Below are positions 9,564 through 18,511 of a stretch of DNA of 64,000 nucleotides, piece by piece. Both the position numbers and the translations under genes were made by a program. This stretch comes from a bacterium (lineage in GTDB: Bacteria > Zhuqueibacterota > Zhuqueibacteria > Oleimicrobiales > Geothermoviventaceae): assembly GCA_028275345.1 (NCBI GenBank), contig JAPWUV010000001.1:434001-498000 (forward strand), given 5' to 3'. Position 1 is the stretch's first letter. Each line of letters starts with the position of its first letter. The notes beneath the pieces are model-generated. The model ran no database searches. It had not been told where the DNA came from and worked only from the letters and a program-made list of their open reading frames with translations.

Positions 9564-10502
9564 ATGGGGCGGAGCCTTCACGTCATCGGCTTCCCGTGGG
9601 AGGAAAAGAGCACCTTGCGCCGGGGGAGCATGCTGGGACCGTGGGCCATCCGCCGCCACCTGATTGCGGCAGGACTTCTGGGCGGGCAGGTCCTGCCTTT
9701 GCCCGTGGTGGACGAAGGCGTGATCCGGTTGGAGCGGGACGAGAGGGCCTTCGCCCAAATGGGTCAGCAGATCGATCGGATCCTGGATCGCGGAGGGATT
9801 CCTCTGGCGCTCGGAGGCGACCACTCCATTACGCTCCCCGTGGTCCGGTCGCTGGCGGAGCGATACGGTCCGGTGCGCGTGGTCTGGGTCGATCGGCATG
9901 CCGACCTGCATCCGGACTTCCTCGGGGATCGCTGGTCGCACGCCTGCGTGGCCGCCCGATTGCTGGAAGCCGGCTGCGTCCTTTCCCTCTGGCAAGCGGG
10001 GGTGCAGGAGCTGGATGGGCGCGAGAAGCGCTTGGCCCAGAGGTGGGGCGTGGCGTGGACTCGCGAACCCGAGTTGCCTCCGAGGGTAGACGGAGCCCCG
10101 CTGTACCTCAGCATCGACCTGGACGTGCTGGATCCGAAGTTTGCCCCGGGAGCGAGCGCGGGATGCCGTGGGGGGTGGAGCCCCGAGGAGTTGCTCCGAT
10201 TCGTGGCCGATTTGTCCGGCGGGATCGTCGGGGCGGACGTGGTGGAACTGAACCCGAGGCTGGACCGCGGCGGAACGACGGCGAAATGCGCCGCCGAGCT
10301 CGTGCTGGTCCTGGCACGCAAGGTGGCCAGCCAATGGTCCGAAACCACATGGGTACGGCCAGCAAATCGTACGGAGGAATCGCAACGGGAGTCCCGCTCG
10401 GACTGGACGCAGATTGGCTGGCGGCCGAGGCATCGGCAGATCGGGTGGCGAGCCAAGCGAGCAAATGGGCAGCAGAGGATGACGATTGGGAGGGTGCCAT
10501 GA
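9564..10502 (+). CDS. Ureohydrolase (arginase/agmatinase/formimidoylglutamase family)
   Basis: 312 residues. All binuclear-Mn motifs are present: GGDHSIT (about 92-98), VDRHADLH (D-x-H-x-D; Arg replaces the usual Ala) and SIDLDVLDPKFAPG (about 183-196). The family hydrolyses guanidino groups to urea plus amine; the substrate cannot be told from sequence. The N-terminus is shorter than in typical agmatinases. The last ~55 residues after ARKVASQW are a Trp/Arg/Gln-rich tail that does not look like the family; in the +2 frame the same DNA reads as an Ala/Asp/Glu-rich stretch leading into the next gene, so the end may be frameshifted or the genes may overlap. The stop overlaps the RAM gene start by ATGA. 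Confidence 0.88.
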   Translation: MGRSLHVIGFPWEEKSTLRRGSMLGPWAIRRHLIAAGLLGGQVLPLPVVDEGVIRLERDERAFAQMGQQIDRILDRGGIPLALGGDHSITLPVVRSLAERYGPVRVVWVDRHADLHPDFLGDRWSHACVAARLLEAGCVLSLWQAGVQELDGREKRLAQRWGVAWTREPELPPRVDGAPLYLSIDLDVLDPKFAPGASAGCRGGWSPEELLRFVADLSGGIVGADVVELNPRLDRGGTTAKCAAELVLVLARKVASQWSETTWVRPANRTEESQRESRSDWTQIGWRPRHRQIGWRAKRANGQQRMTIGRVP

Positions 10503-10729
10503 GCGTGAAAGCGTATGTCCTCATCGAGACGAGCCGTGGCAAGCACAAGGATGTGGAAAACCTGCTGCGCGGAGTCCCTCAGGTCAAAGCGGCTCACTGC
10601 GTCATCGGACCGTACGACGTCATCGCCTTCGTGGAAGGGCAAGACCTCCCGGAGGTGGAATCGGTTGTGGTGGACCAGGTTCATAGCATCGAGGGAGTCG
10701 TGCGTACGACCACCTGCCTTGTCGTGTGA
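10499..10729 (+). CDS. Stand-alone Lrp/AsnC ligand-binding (RAM) domain protein
   Basis: 76 residues forming just the alpha/beta RAM (ActB) sensor domain: KAYVLIETSRGKHKDVENLL, the HCVIGPYDVIAFVEG turn, and the IEGVVRTTTCLVV final strand. No DNA-binding helix-turn-helix is present. Single-domain RAM proteins bind amino acids or small effectors and oligomerise. The ATG at 10499 has a strong GGGAGGG Shine-Dalgarno and overlaps the ureohydrolase stop, so expression is coupled; it may sense the amino acid handled by that enzyme (inference). An in-frame ATG at 10334 would give a version about 55 residues longer. Confidence 0.85.
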   Translation: MSVKAYVLIETSRGKHKDVENLLRGVPQVKAAHCVIGPYDVIAFVEGQDLPEVESVVVDQVHSIEGVVRTTTCLVV

Positions 10730-10781
10730 GGTAACTCGGGACAGGGCGGATGTGTGACCAAAGCCAATCTGGAGGGAGGCC

Positions 10782-11513
10782 ATGATGCGCCAACGGAGTC
10801 TCTCGAGCGGGAAAGCGTTTTCCGTGGCTCCGATCGTGGTTGCGTGCCTGCTTGCGGTGAACCTTCCATCGCTGGGGAGGGGTGGAGAGATGGACATCAA
10901 GAAGATCCATTGGCTCGGCCATGCGAGCTTTCGCATCGAGGTGGGGAGCAAACAGCTGTACATCGATCCGTTCAAGCTCCCGGCGAACGTCCCCAAGGCG
11001 GACTACATCTTCATCACCCACAGCCACTTCGATCACCTGTCCAAGGAGGACATCGAGAAGATCCGCAGCCCGCAGACGATCTTGGTCGGACCCCGAGATG
11101 TGGCTGGTCAGCTCACGGGCATGGTCAAGGCGGTGAGCCCGGGCGAAACGCTCGCCGTGGGAGAGCTGCAGGTGATCGCGGTGCCGGCGTACAACATCAA
11201 CAAGCGCTTCCATCCGAAGGAGAACGGCTGGGTCGGCTACGTGATTCGCCTTCCCGACGGCATGCGCATCTACCACGCAGGCGACACGGACTTTGTGCCG
11301 GAGATGCGGAAGGTTCAGGCGGATGTAGCTCTCCTCCCCATCGGTGGGACCTACACGATGGATGCGAAAGCGGCAGCGGAGGCAGCCGATGCCATCAAGG
11401 CTTCGGTGACGATCCCCATGCATTGGGGCGACATTGTCGGCTCGCAGAAGGACGTCGAGGAATTCCGCAAGCTGTACAAGGGGCAGGTGGTGGTCCTCAC
11501 GCCGGAGAGGTGA
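10782..11513 (+). CDS. Exported metallo-beta-lactamase-fold hydrolase (UPF0173-like)
   Basis: 243 residues. An N-terminal signal-like hydrophobic stretch (about 14-30) is followed by a UPF0173-type MBL domain: WLGHASF, the metal motif THSHFDHLS, YHAGDTDF and IPMHWGD. These supply the His/Asp ligands of a two-metal hydrolase. The substrate is unknown; members are often called L-ascorbate-6-phosphate lactonase-like, without proof. Tandem ATGs at 10782/10785 follow GGAGGGAGG. It lies 52 bases after the RAM gene and may be the last gene of the RidA-ureohydrolase-RAM group. Confidence 0.85.
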   Translation: MMRQRSLSSGKAFSVAPIVVACLLAVNLPSLGRGGEMDIKKIHWLGHASFRIEVGSKQLYIDPFKLPANVPKADYIFITHSHFDHLSKEDIEKIRSPQTILVGPRDVAGQLTGMVKAVSPGETLAVGELQVIAVPAYNINKRFHPKENGWVGYVIRLPDGMRIYHAGDTDFVPEMRKVQADVALLPIGGTYTMDAKAAAEAADAIKASVTIPMHWGDIVGSQKDVEEFRKLYKGQVVVLTPER

Positions 11514-11552
11514 TCTACAGAGGATTGGCGTAGGCGCAGGATCACAATTTGC

Positions 11553-11581
11553 TTGATGGTTCGGGCGTCATTCGTTATGTT
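11553..11581 (+). promoter_or_regulatory. Sigma-70-like promoter for the tetraheme cytochrome
   Basis: TTGATG (11553-11558), 17-base spacer, TATGTT (11576-11581), about 115 bases before the cytochrome ATG. The same -10 (TATGTT) is used in front of the GH20 gene. Confidence 0.5.
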
Positions 11582-11696
11582 GGGCGAGTGAAGGAAGGGA
11601 CAGATGCAGCGAGCGCGGCCGCGAGAATCGAGGCTTCAGGACAGCCGCGAATGGAGAATGGGTAACCTGGACAAAACACGAAACGGAGGAAGCAGT

Positions 11697-12254
11697 ATGC
11701 GAAAGACTCTTCTTGCCGTGGTCGGAGCGATGGTGGTTTTGGGCTTGGTCAGTGCGCTGAGCTACTCGCAGCAGAAGACGTTTCAGTACGTGGGCGTCAC
11801 CAAATGCAAGATGTGCCACCAGCTGAAACCCAGAGGCGAGCAATTCCAGAAGTGGCAGAACAGCGCCCACGCAAAGGCTTATGAGGTGCTAGCGACCGAG
11901 CAGGCGAAGGCCGTGGCGAACAAAGCCGGGGTCCAGGGCGATCCGCAGAAAGCGGCCCAGTGCCTGAAATGCCACGTGACTGCATATGACGCCCCGGCTT
12001 CCGCCAAGTCGGCGACGTACAAGATGGAAGAGGGAGTGACCTGTGAGGCCTGCCACGGACCGGGCTCGGAGTATTGGAAAATGAACGTCATGAAGGACCT
12101 CTACGACGGCAAGATCCAGCCAGCCTCGGTGGGGATGACCGTTCCCAACGAGCAACTGTGCAAGACTTGCCACAACGAGAAGAGCCCCACGTACAGGCCC
12201 TTCAACTACCAGCAGGCAGTGGCTCAGATTGCTCATCCCGTACCCAAGCAGTGA
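11697..12254 (+). CDS. Tetraheme cytochrome c (cytochrome c554-like)
   Basis: 185 residues from the ATG at 11697 (Shine-Dalgarno ACGGAGGA). There is a signal peptide of about 24 residues (ends ALSYSQ), then four CxxCH heme-binding motifs: CKMCH 37-41, CLKCH 89-93, CEACH 116-120 and CKTCH 155-159. The spacing and HGPGSEYW segment resemble the cytochrome c554/c' multiheme family. It should be a periplasmic electron carrier. No oxidase, reductase or cytochrome-maturation gene lies nearby, so its redox partner is unknown. Confidence 0.9.
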   Translation: MRKTLLAVVGAMVVLGLVSALSYSQQKTFQYVGVTKCKMCHQLKPRGEQFQKWQNSAHAKAYEVLATEQAKAVANKAGVQGDPQKAAQCLKCHVTAYDAPASAKSATYKMEEGVTCEACHGPGSEYWKMNVMKDLYDGKIQPASVGMTVPNEQLCKTCHNEKSPTYRPFNYQQAVAQIAHPVPKQ

Positions 12255-12459
12255 GCAATCGGACCAGGCTCCTCTATCCCCGGGGAGCCGGATCCTCGAG
12301 GCTCCGCCGAGGGGCAAGCGGCTTGGTGCCGACGCTGTGGACGTGGCAGGACGGATCCAATTGCCGCTACCGGAAGAGGGATGAACTGCGGGAGAGGTCA
12401 TGCCTTTGGGCAGGAAGGAGTGCAGCTATTGGAGATTCCTAGCAGCATGAGGAGAAGCC

Positions 12460-12975
12460 ATGTCCTCCGGATTCGATGCCCATGAACCGGTGTTAACCAT
12501 TGGCTTGGCAGCTCAGCGAATTGGGACCTCCGTGCCGACCCTCCGCATGTACGAGGCCGAAGGGCTGATCATCCCCTTCCGGACGAGCTCGGGAAGACGA
12601 CTCTACTCCTACGAGGACCTGCGGCGTTTCCAGTGCATCCGAAGGCTTTTGCAGAAGGAGGGGTTGAACATGGCGGGGATCCGGCGTCTGATCAGCCTGA
12701 TCCCCTGCTGGAAAGTTCAGCCGAAGGAGACGGGCCTCCCCTGCCGGCAGGGAACCTGCGCAGCGCAGGAGCAGGAACGAGATCCCTGCTGGGTTGTGAT
12801 GCGACGGGAGAACCTGCGCTCCGACGAGGAATGCCGCAATTGCCCCGTGTATCGTCGCGCGTTGGCGTGTACCGGTGAGATGAAACTGCTGTACCGCGAA
12901 GTCCTGGCTGAAGTGAAAGACTCCAAGTTCCGCGAGGTGGTGGAGCGGCATCTGATGCCCCTTGGAGAGGAGTAG
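12460..12975 (+). CDS. MerR-family regulator with cysteine-rich C-terminal tail
   Basis: 171 residues. Residues about 12-80 are a MerR winged helix (TIGLAAQRIGTSVPTLRMYEAEGLI, YEDLRRFQCIRRLLQKEGLN), closest to HspR-like members. The C-terminal half carries seven cysteines (83, 95, 100, 110, 125, 128, 137) including two PCW motifs and a CRNCP pair, so it probably binds a metal or an Fe-S cluster and could be a redox or metal sensor (inference). Shine-Dalgarno AGGAG precedes the ATG at 12460. It lies between the cytochrome and the TRAP operon; which it controls is not shown. A perfect hairpin overlaps its stop. Confidence 0.85.
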   Translation: MSSGFDAHEPVLTIGLAAQRIGTSVPTLRMYEAEGLIIPFRTSSGRRLYSYEDLRRFQCIRRLLQKEGLNMAGIRRLISLIPCWKVQPKETGLPCRQGTCAAQEQERDPCWVVMRRENLRSDEECRNCPVYRRALACTGEMKLLYREVLAEVKDSKFREVVERHLMPLGEE

Positions 12976-13003
12976 GGTCGCTCGGGGGCCTCCGACCCTA
13001 CTC
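12970..13003 (+). terminator. Perfect 11-bp hairpin at the merR stop codon
   Basis: GAGTAGGGTCG (12970-12980) pairs with CGACCCTACTC (12993-13003) around a 12-base loop. The MerR stop codon lies inside the left arm. There is no T-run after it, so this may be a factor-dependent terminator or RNA-stability element separating MerR from the TRAP operon. Confidence 0.45.
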
Positions 13004-13131
13004 GACGGCCCCGAAGTTTGCCGACACCCAAGCGGCGCAGGAGGATGATTTTCTCTTGGTAGCGGCGCGGACGTTTCTTACCTTCGCCTCGGAATGGGCG
13101 AGAAAGGTGGATTGGGTACGGGAGGCAAGGG

Positions 13132-14115
13132 ATGCGTAGAGTCATCGTGACGGCGGCGATCCTGAGTCTTTCCATCCTCGCGCAGGGATGCGGAAAGGGC
13201 GGGAGCCAGAAGGTCACTGTGTTGAAGCTGGCTCACGGACTGGACATCACGCATCCTGTCCACAAGGCGATGGTATACATGGCGGAGCGGGTCCAGGAGA
13301 AGTCGCAGGGACGTCTCCGCATCGACATCTATCCGAACGAACAGCTGGGCAGCGAGCGGGAGTGCATCGAGCAGCTCCAGTTTGGCAGCCTCGCCATGAC
13401 CAAAACCTCCAGCAGCCCGCTGGAGAGCTTCATTCCGGAGCTGGCTGTGTACGGGTTGCCCTACGTGTTCCGGGACGCGGATCATGCTTGGAAGGTCTGG
13501 AACGGAGAGATCGGCCGACGTCTGCTGGCTGCGGGTGAGAAGGTCGGACTCAAGGGTCTTTGTTACTACGATGCGGGGGCTCGAAGCTTTTACACGCGCA
13601 ATCGCCCCATTTACACCCCCGATGATCTGAAGGGCCTGAAGATTCGGGTGCAGAAGAGCAACATGGCGCTGCGCATGATCGAGGTCTTCGGCGCCTCCGC
13701 CACGCCCATCGATTGGGGCGAACTCTACACCTCGCTCCAGCAAGGGGTCGTTGACGGGGCCGAAAACAACCCGCCGAGCTTTTACACTTCCCGCCATTAC
13801 GAGGTTTGCAAGTACTACACCCTGGATGAGCACACCCGGGTGCCGGATGTGCTGTTGATCAGCACGGCCGTGTGGAAGAAACTGAGCCCGGAATTCCAGC
13901 AGATCTTGCAGGAGGCGGCGGACGAGTCGGTCCCCTATCAGCGGCAGCTCTGGGACGAGATGGTGAAGAAGTCCCTCGAAGAAGTTCAAAAGGCTGGGGT
14001 CCAGATCATCATCCCGGACAAGGAGCCCTTCCGGCGCAAGGCGGCGCAGTTGTACAAGGAATTCGAGGGGACCGAGGTGGGCCGTCTTGCCCAGGAGATT
14101 CAGGCCATCCAGTGA
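13132..14115 (+). CDS. dctP: TRAP transporter substrate-binding lipoprotein (DctP family)
   Basis: 327 residues with lipobox LAQGC (Cys20), so membrane-tethered. The DctP fold is clear: LKLAHGLDITHPVHKA at the start, QLGSERECIEQLQFGSLAM, and the hallmark segment LKGLKIRVQKSNMALRMIEV with the Arg that binds the substrate carboxylate, then QQGVVDGAENNP. TRAP systems import carboxylic or sulfonic acids using a sodium gradient; the specific ligand cannot be read here. ATG 13132 follows GGGAGG. Order P-Q-M with short gaps (107 and 39 bases) marks one operon. Confidence 0.95.
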   Translation: MRRVIVTAAILSLSILAQGCGKGGSQKVTVLKLAHGLDITHPVHKAMVYMAERVQEKSQGRLRIDIYPNEQLGSERECIEQLQFGSLAMTKTSSSPLESFIPELAVYGLPYVFRDADHAWKVWNGEIGRRLLAAGEKVGLKGLCYYDAGARSFYTRNRPIYTPDDLKGLKIRVQKSNMALRMIEVFGASATPIDWGELYTSLQQGVVDGAENNPPSFYTSRHYEVCKYYTLDEHTRVPDVLLISTAVWKKLSPEFQQILQEAADESVPYQRQLWDEMVKKSLEEVQKAGVQIIIPDKEPFRRKAAQLYKEFEGTEVGRLAQEIQAIQ

Positions 14116-14222
14116 GCTAACTGGACCTTGCGTTGGGGGCCATTCCAGGACGGAACGCAGTGGCCGCGATGGCCGGGTAGTTTGCTCACAAGCGGAAAAG
14201 CGGAGTGCGGGAGCGCTGACCA

Positions 14223-14756
14223 ATGTACCGCAGGATCCGTGAGGTGCTCGATCGTTTCCTGGAGGGCCTGGTGGCGCTGGTCATGGGGGTCCTCGTGGTG
14301 GATGTGACGTGGCAGGTGATTACCCGATTTGTGCTCAGGAAGCCGAGCTCATGGACGGAAGAGCTTGCGACCTTCCTGCTAATCTGGGTGGGCCTGTTGG
14401 GTTCGGCGGTGGCCCTTCGGCGGGGAGCTCATCTCGGCATCGATTTCTTCGTGAACCGCATGAGGCCTCGCAACCGGCTCATCACCGAGCTGATTGTGTA
14501 CGCCGGCGTCGTGGGGTTCTCGCTGGGGGTGCTGCTATGGGGGGGAATAGGGTTAGTTAGGACGACGCTCAGCACAGGACAAGTTTCCCCCGCCCTGCAG
14601 ATCCAGATGGGGTACGTGTATACCGCTGTGCCCATCAGCGGCGTCTTTCTGACCCTGTACGGGGCTGAGTTCTTCGTGCGCAGCCTCACCAGGCTGCTTC
14701 GGGGGGAAGCGGTGGAGGAGGTCAAGGTGTCTCTCCCCAAAGGGGCGCTGGACTGA
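14223..14756 (+). CDS. dctQ: TRAP transporter small permease (DctQ family)
   Basis: 177 residues with four membrane segments (about 15-37, 50-68, 85-108, 128-150) and the DctQ signature RKPSSWTEELATFLLIWVGL. It forms the small membrane subunit that pairs with DctM. The length is normal for the family. It lies between the DctP and DctM genes on the same strand. Confidence 0.93.
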   Translation: MYRRIREVLDRFLEGLVALVMGVLVVDVTWQVITRFVLRKPSSWTEELATFLLIWVGLLGSAVALRRGAHLGIDFFVNRMRPRNRLITELIVYAGVVGFSLGVLLWGGIGLVRTTLSTGQVSPALQIQMGYVYTAVPISGVFLTLYGAEFFVRSLTRLLRGEAVEEVKVSLPKGALD

Positions 14757-14795
14757 TCGAAGCCACGACAGACTCGAAAGCGAGGAAAGACCGGC

Positions 14796-16094
14796 ATGAA
14801 CCTACCGCTTTTCGTGCTGATCGTCAGTTTCGTGCTGCTGCTGTACATCAATGTCCCCATTTCGTTCTGCATTGGTCTTTCCACAGTGCTGACCATCTTG
14901 GCGGTGGGAGGCCTCCCCACTTTTGAGATTGTGGCCCAACGCATCGCCACCGGAATCGATAGCTTCGCTCTCCTAGCGATCCCGTTCTTCATCCTGGCCG
15001 GCGCACTGATGGGGCGCGGGGGTATCGCGCGGCGCCTGATCGACTTCGCGAACGTGCTGGTGGGGCGTTTCCGTGGCGGCCTTTCCTACGTGAACATCCT
15101 CACCTGCATGCTTTTCGGTGCGATTTCCGGCTCGGCAGTGGCGGCCGTTTCGTCCGTCGGGGGCTTCATGATCCCATTGATGAACCAAGAGGGGTACGAC
15201 CGGGATTTCAACGCAGCTGTGAGCATGACTGCCGCCACTACTGGACTGCTCATCCCTCCGAGCAACGTGATGATCGTCTATTCGCTTGCGACCGGCGGGA
15301 TTGTCTCCGTGGCTGCCATCTTCTTGGCCGGCTTCCTTCCGGGCATCCTTGTCGGCATCTCCCTCATGATCGTCAGCGGTTGGATCTCGATCCGACGCAA
15401 TTACGGCAAGGGTACGAAGGTGCCATTTCGGGAAGGGGTGGTCCGGTTCTTCAAGGCCATTCCGCCGCTCCTCTTGATCGTGCTCGTCCTGGGAGGGATC
15501 CTTGGTGGCGCATTCACGGCCACTGAGGCTTCGGCCATGGCCGTGACATACGCCCTGTTGCTTTCGGTGTTTATCTACCGGGAGGTCTCGCTGCGGGAGA
15601 TCCCGGGCATTCTCCTGCAAACCGGAATCACGACGGCGGTGGTGATGCTCCTCATCGGCACGAGCATGGCGATGTCGTGGGTGCTGGCATACCAGAACAT
15701 CCCCCAGACCATCTCGGCAGCGCTCCTTGGTCTCACGAACAACAAGTACCTGATCCTCCTGACCATCAATCTGATCCTCCTGTTTGTGGGCACGTTCATG
15801 GACATGACCCCCGCCGTCCTCATCTTCACACCTATCTTCTTGCCCGTGGTCCAAAACCTGGGAATGCATCCGATCCACTTCGGGATCATCATGATCACGA
15901 ACCTCTGCATCGGCTTGTGCACGCCGCCGGTGGGTTCGTGTCTGTTCGTCGGGTGCGGGATCGCCAATACCACCATCACCCAGGTGATCAAACCCCTGCT
16001 CCCATTCTTTGCCGCCATGATCGTGGCTCTGATGTTGATCACCTACATCCCCTGGATCTCCCTTGTGGTTCCGGCGGCTTTCGGCTTCAAGTGA
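14796..16094 (+). CDS. dctM: TRAP transporter large permease (DctM family)
   Basis: 432 residues, about 11-12 membrane segments. DctM signatures present: AIPFFILAGALMGRGGIARRL, GAISGSAVAAVSSVGG, GLLIPPSNVMIVYSLATGG and GTFMDMTPAVLIFTPIFLP. It is the ion-coupled transport subunit. ATG 14796 follows GAGGAAAG. Being complete and in frame with dctPQ, it supports a working transporter. Confidence 0.95.
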   Translation: MNLPLFVLIVSFVLLLYINVPISFCIGLSTVLTILAVGGLPTFEIVAQRIATGIDSFALLAIPFFILAGALMGRGGIARRLIDFANVLVGRFRGGLSYVNILTCMLFGAISGSAVAAVSSVGGFMIPLMNQEGYDRDFNAAVSMTAATTGLLIPPSNVMIVYSLATGGIVSVAAIFLAGFLPGILVGISLMIVSGWISIRRNYGKGTKVPFREGVVRFFKAIPPLLLIVLVLGGILGGAFTATEASAMAVTYALLLSVFIYREVSLREIPGILLQTGITTAVVMLLIGTSMAMSWVLAYQNIPQTISAALLGLTNNKYLILLTINLILLFVGTFMDMTPAVLIFTPIFLPVVQNLGMHPIHFGIIMITNLCIGLCTPPVGSCLFVGCGIANTTITQVIKPLLPFFAAMIVALMLITYIPWISLVVPAAFGFK

Positions 16095-16438
16095 GGCGTG
16101 GGGATCCTGATTTTGCTTCGCGAGAATACCTCCACCGGCTTAGGGGTAGACTCAATCCCCTCATGCTCCGAAAGGGAGATGTGTGCGCCGATGGCGGTTC
16201 GCCCGGGAGGGGGTGGCGGCGTGAAGCGCTACGGCCGGGATTGCGCAGGGCCGCTTCGCCGAGCCGGAAGGAGAATTTGCCACAGGTGCGGGGGCTTCGC
16301 CGCGTGCGCCGCGCGCCGACATGGCGGCCTACCAAAAGAAGTTCGAGTACGAGATGCGTTCTGCTCGGCCAGTCCGGGATTCGGTCGGAGGTTGGACCAC
16401 CGAGACACAGGGAAGGGCATTGTGACGAGGAGGGTGCA
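16095..16438. other. Intergenic region between TRAP operon and S9 peptidase
   Basis: 344 bases without a supportable gene. The frame of the peptidase stays open upstream through it but has no signal peptide or homology. Only the GAGGAGGG Shine-Dalgarno just before 16439 is recognisable; no clear promoter or terminator. Confidence 0.5.
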
Positions 16439-18511
16439 ATGCGGAGGACGTTGGTAGTAGCCTGGGCCTTTGTCTTGCTCCTGAGCGGTCCGGTCTGGGC
16501 CGGGAAACGGGCCTTTACCATCGAGGATCTCTACCGCATCAAGAATGTGGCTGATCCGCAGATCTCGCCCGACGGCAAGCAGATTGCCTTTGTCGTCACC
16601 GAGTACAATCTCCGCGAAGGGAAGAGCAATTCCGATCTCTGGCTCATGAACGCCGACGGTACGCACCTTCGCCAGCTCACTCACTCGGAGGCAGCGGATT
16701 GGCACCCGCGCTGGTCCCCGGACGGAAAGACCATCCTCTTCCTCTCGACCCGGAAGGATGGGGCGCAGATCTGGCTCCTTCCGGTCGAGGGAGGCGAGCC
16801 CCGTCAGCTCACGAAGATGTCCACCGGCGTGAGCGATCCCGTGTGGTCCCCCGACGGGAAGTGGATTGCCTTCTCCTCCTCGGTCTTTCCGGAATGCGGC
16901 GCCGACGATTCCTGCAACAGGGCTATTCAGGAGAAGATGAACGACGGGCCAATCCAGGCCCACCTGGCGGATGAACTCCTGTACCGGCATTGGGATTTCT
17001 GGAAAGACGGGAAGGTGGTGCACACCTTCGTGGTGGAGGTGGAAAGTGGAAATGTCCGGGATCTCACCCCCGGGCCTTTCGACGCGCCCGCCTTCAGCCT
17101 GGAAGGTGGCAGGGGCTACGTCTTCTCCCCGGACGGGAAGGAGATCTGCTTCGTCTCCAACCACGACCGAGATCAGGCGCTCTCGACGAACAAGGATTTG
17201 TGGGTCGTGCCGGTCACGGGCGGCGATCCAGTGAACATCACTGACGACAACGAGGCCTACGACGCCGACCCTCTCTACTCGCCCGACGGTCGCTACATCG
17301 CCTACCGCATGCAGAAGGTGCCCGGGTACGAATCGGATCGCTTCCGCCTGGCCGTGTACGACCGCAAGACGGGCACGAAGCGGGTCCTGACCGAGGCCTT
17401 CGACAATTGGGTGGTCGACTTCCGCTGGTCCCCCGACTCCAAGTCCATCTATTTCCTAGGCGAGGTGAGGGGGCACGTTCCGCTTTACCGTGTGGATGTG
17501 GCCACCGGGAAAATCAACCTGGTACTGGACGACAAGACGATCGATGCTTTTGAGGTGGCCCCGGACGGCAAATGGATCGCCTACGTGCGCCGTTCCGTCG
17601 CCGAGCCGAGGGAGATCTACCGCGTGACGGTGGCTGGGACCGGCCGCAAGCGGCTCACCGAATTCAACAAGCCCATCGAGGAAGAGGTTGACATCCGCCC
17701 GGCGGAGGAGATGTGGGTGGAGGGTGCGGACGGGGACAGCATCCACGTCTTCGTTGTGAAGCCCCATGGGTTCGATCCCAGCAAGAAGTACCCGCTCATC
17801 CTGAATGTGCACGGTGGGCCGCAGAGCCAATGGGCGGATGCCTTCCGCGGGGACTGGCAGGTCTATCCGGGCGCCGGGTACATCGTGGCCTTTCCTAATC
17901 CTCACGGCTCAACCGGCTATGGGCAGCGGTTCACGGAGTCCATCTCGGGCGACTGGGGCGGCAAAGTCATGGAAGACATCATGAAAGTCACCGATGCCCT
18001 CGCTGCTCTCCCTTGGGTGGACGAAGAGCGCATGGGCGCCATGGGATGGAGCTGGGGCGGCTACGCCATGATGTGGCTCGAGGGCCACACGGACCGCTTC
18101 AAGTGTCTGGCGGCCATGATGGGCGTGTACGATCTCCGCTCCATGTACGGAGCCACGGAGGAGCTGTGGTTCCCCGAGTGGGATATGAAGGGCACGCCGT
18201 GGACCTCGGACTTGTACGAGAAGTTCAGCCCGTCGAACTACGTCGTGAACTTCAAGACGCCTTGCCTAGTGATCACGGGCGAGTTGGATTTCCGCGTGCC
18301 TTACACGCAAAGCCTGCAGTTCTTCACGGCGCTCCAGAGACGAGGCGTGCCCTCGCGCCTGATCGTCTTCAAGAACGACGGACATTGGCCCAACTTTGTG
18401 AAGTCCATGCCGCTGTACTACGCCGCTCATCTGGACTGGTTCAGTCGTTGGCTCGGGGGTGGAGGTTCGCCCTGGCCGATCGAGAAGATGGTGCGTAACA
18501 TGGCTTGGTGA
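16439..18511 (+). CDS. Exported S9-family prolyl-oligopeptidase-like peptidase
   Basis: 690 residues from the ATG at 16439, chosen for its GAGGAGGG Shine-Dalgarno and the immediate signal peptide (about 1-21, ending VWAG). Residues about 35-420 form a beta-propeller of TolB/WD40-like 'SPDGK' repeats (PQISPDGKQIAF, PRWSPDGKTILF, PVWSPDGKWIAF, and others). The C-terminal alpha/beta hydrolase has Ser538 in GWSWGG, Asp617 in GELDFRVP and His649 in NDGHWPNF. This is the acylaminoacyl-peptidase/DPP-IV branch of S9, cleaving short peptides. It is likely periplasmic or surface-located, consistent with the neighbouring exported M1 peptidase. Confidence 0.92.
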   Translation: MRRTLVVAWAFVLLLSGPVWAGKRAFTIEDLYRIKNVADPQISPDGKQIAFVVTEYNLREGKSNSDLWLMNADGTHLRQLTHSEAADWHPRWSPDGKTILFLSTRKDGAQIWLLPVEGGEPRQLTKMSTGVSDPVWSPDGKWIAFSSSVFPECGADDSCNRAIQEKMNDGPIQAHLADELLYRHWDFWKDGKVVHTFVVEVESGNVRDLTPGPFDAPAFSLEGGRGYVFSPDGKEICFVSNHDRDQALSTNKDLWVVPVTGGDPVNITDDNEAYDADPLYSPDGRYIAYRMQKVPGYESDRFRLAVYDRKTGTKRVLTEAFDNWVVDFRWSPDSKSIYFLGEVRGHVPLYRVDVATGKINLVLDDKTIDAFEVAPDGKWIAYVRRSVAEPREIYRVTVAGTGRKRLTEFNKPIEEEVDIRPAEEMWVEGADGDSIHVFVVKPHGFDPSKKYPLILNVHGGPQSQWADAFRGDWQVYPGAGYIVAFPNPHGSTGYGQRFTESISGDWGGKVMEDIMKVTDALAALPWVDEERMGAMGWSWGGYAMMWLEGHTDRFKCLAAMMGVYDLRSMYGATEELWFPEWDMKGTPWTSDLYEKFSPSNYVVNFKTPCLVITGELDFRVPYTQSLQFFTALQRRGVPSRLIVFKNDGHWPNFVKSMPLYYAAHLDWFSRWLGGGGSPWPIEKMVRNMAW

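Noticed and set aside
15677-16438. Upstream in-frame extension of the S9 peptidase, reaching into dctM
   Set aside because: The extension has no homology. A good Shine-Dalgarno and a signal peptide begin at 16439.
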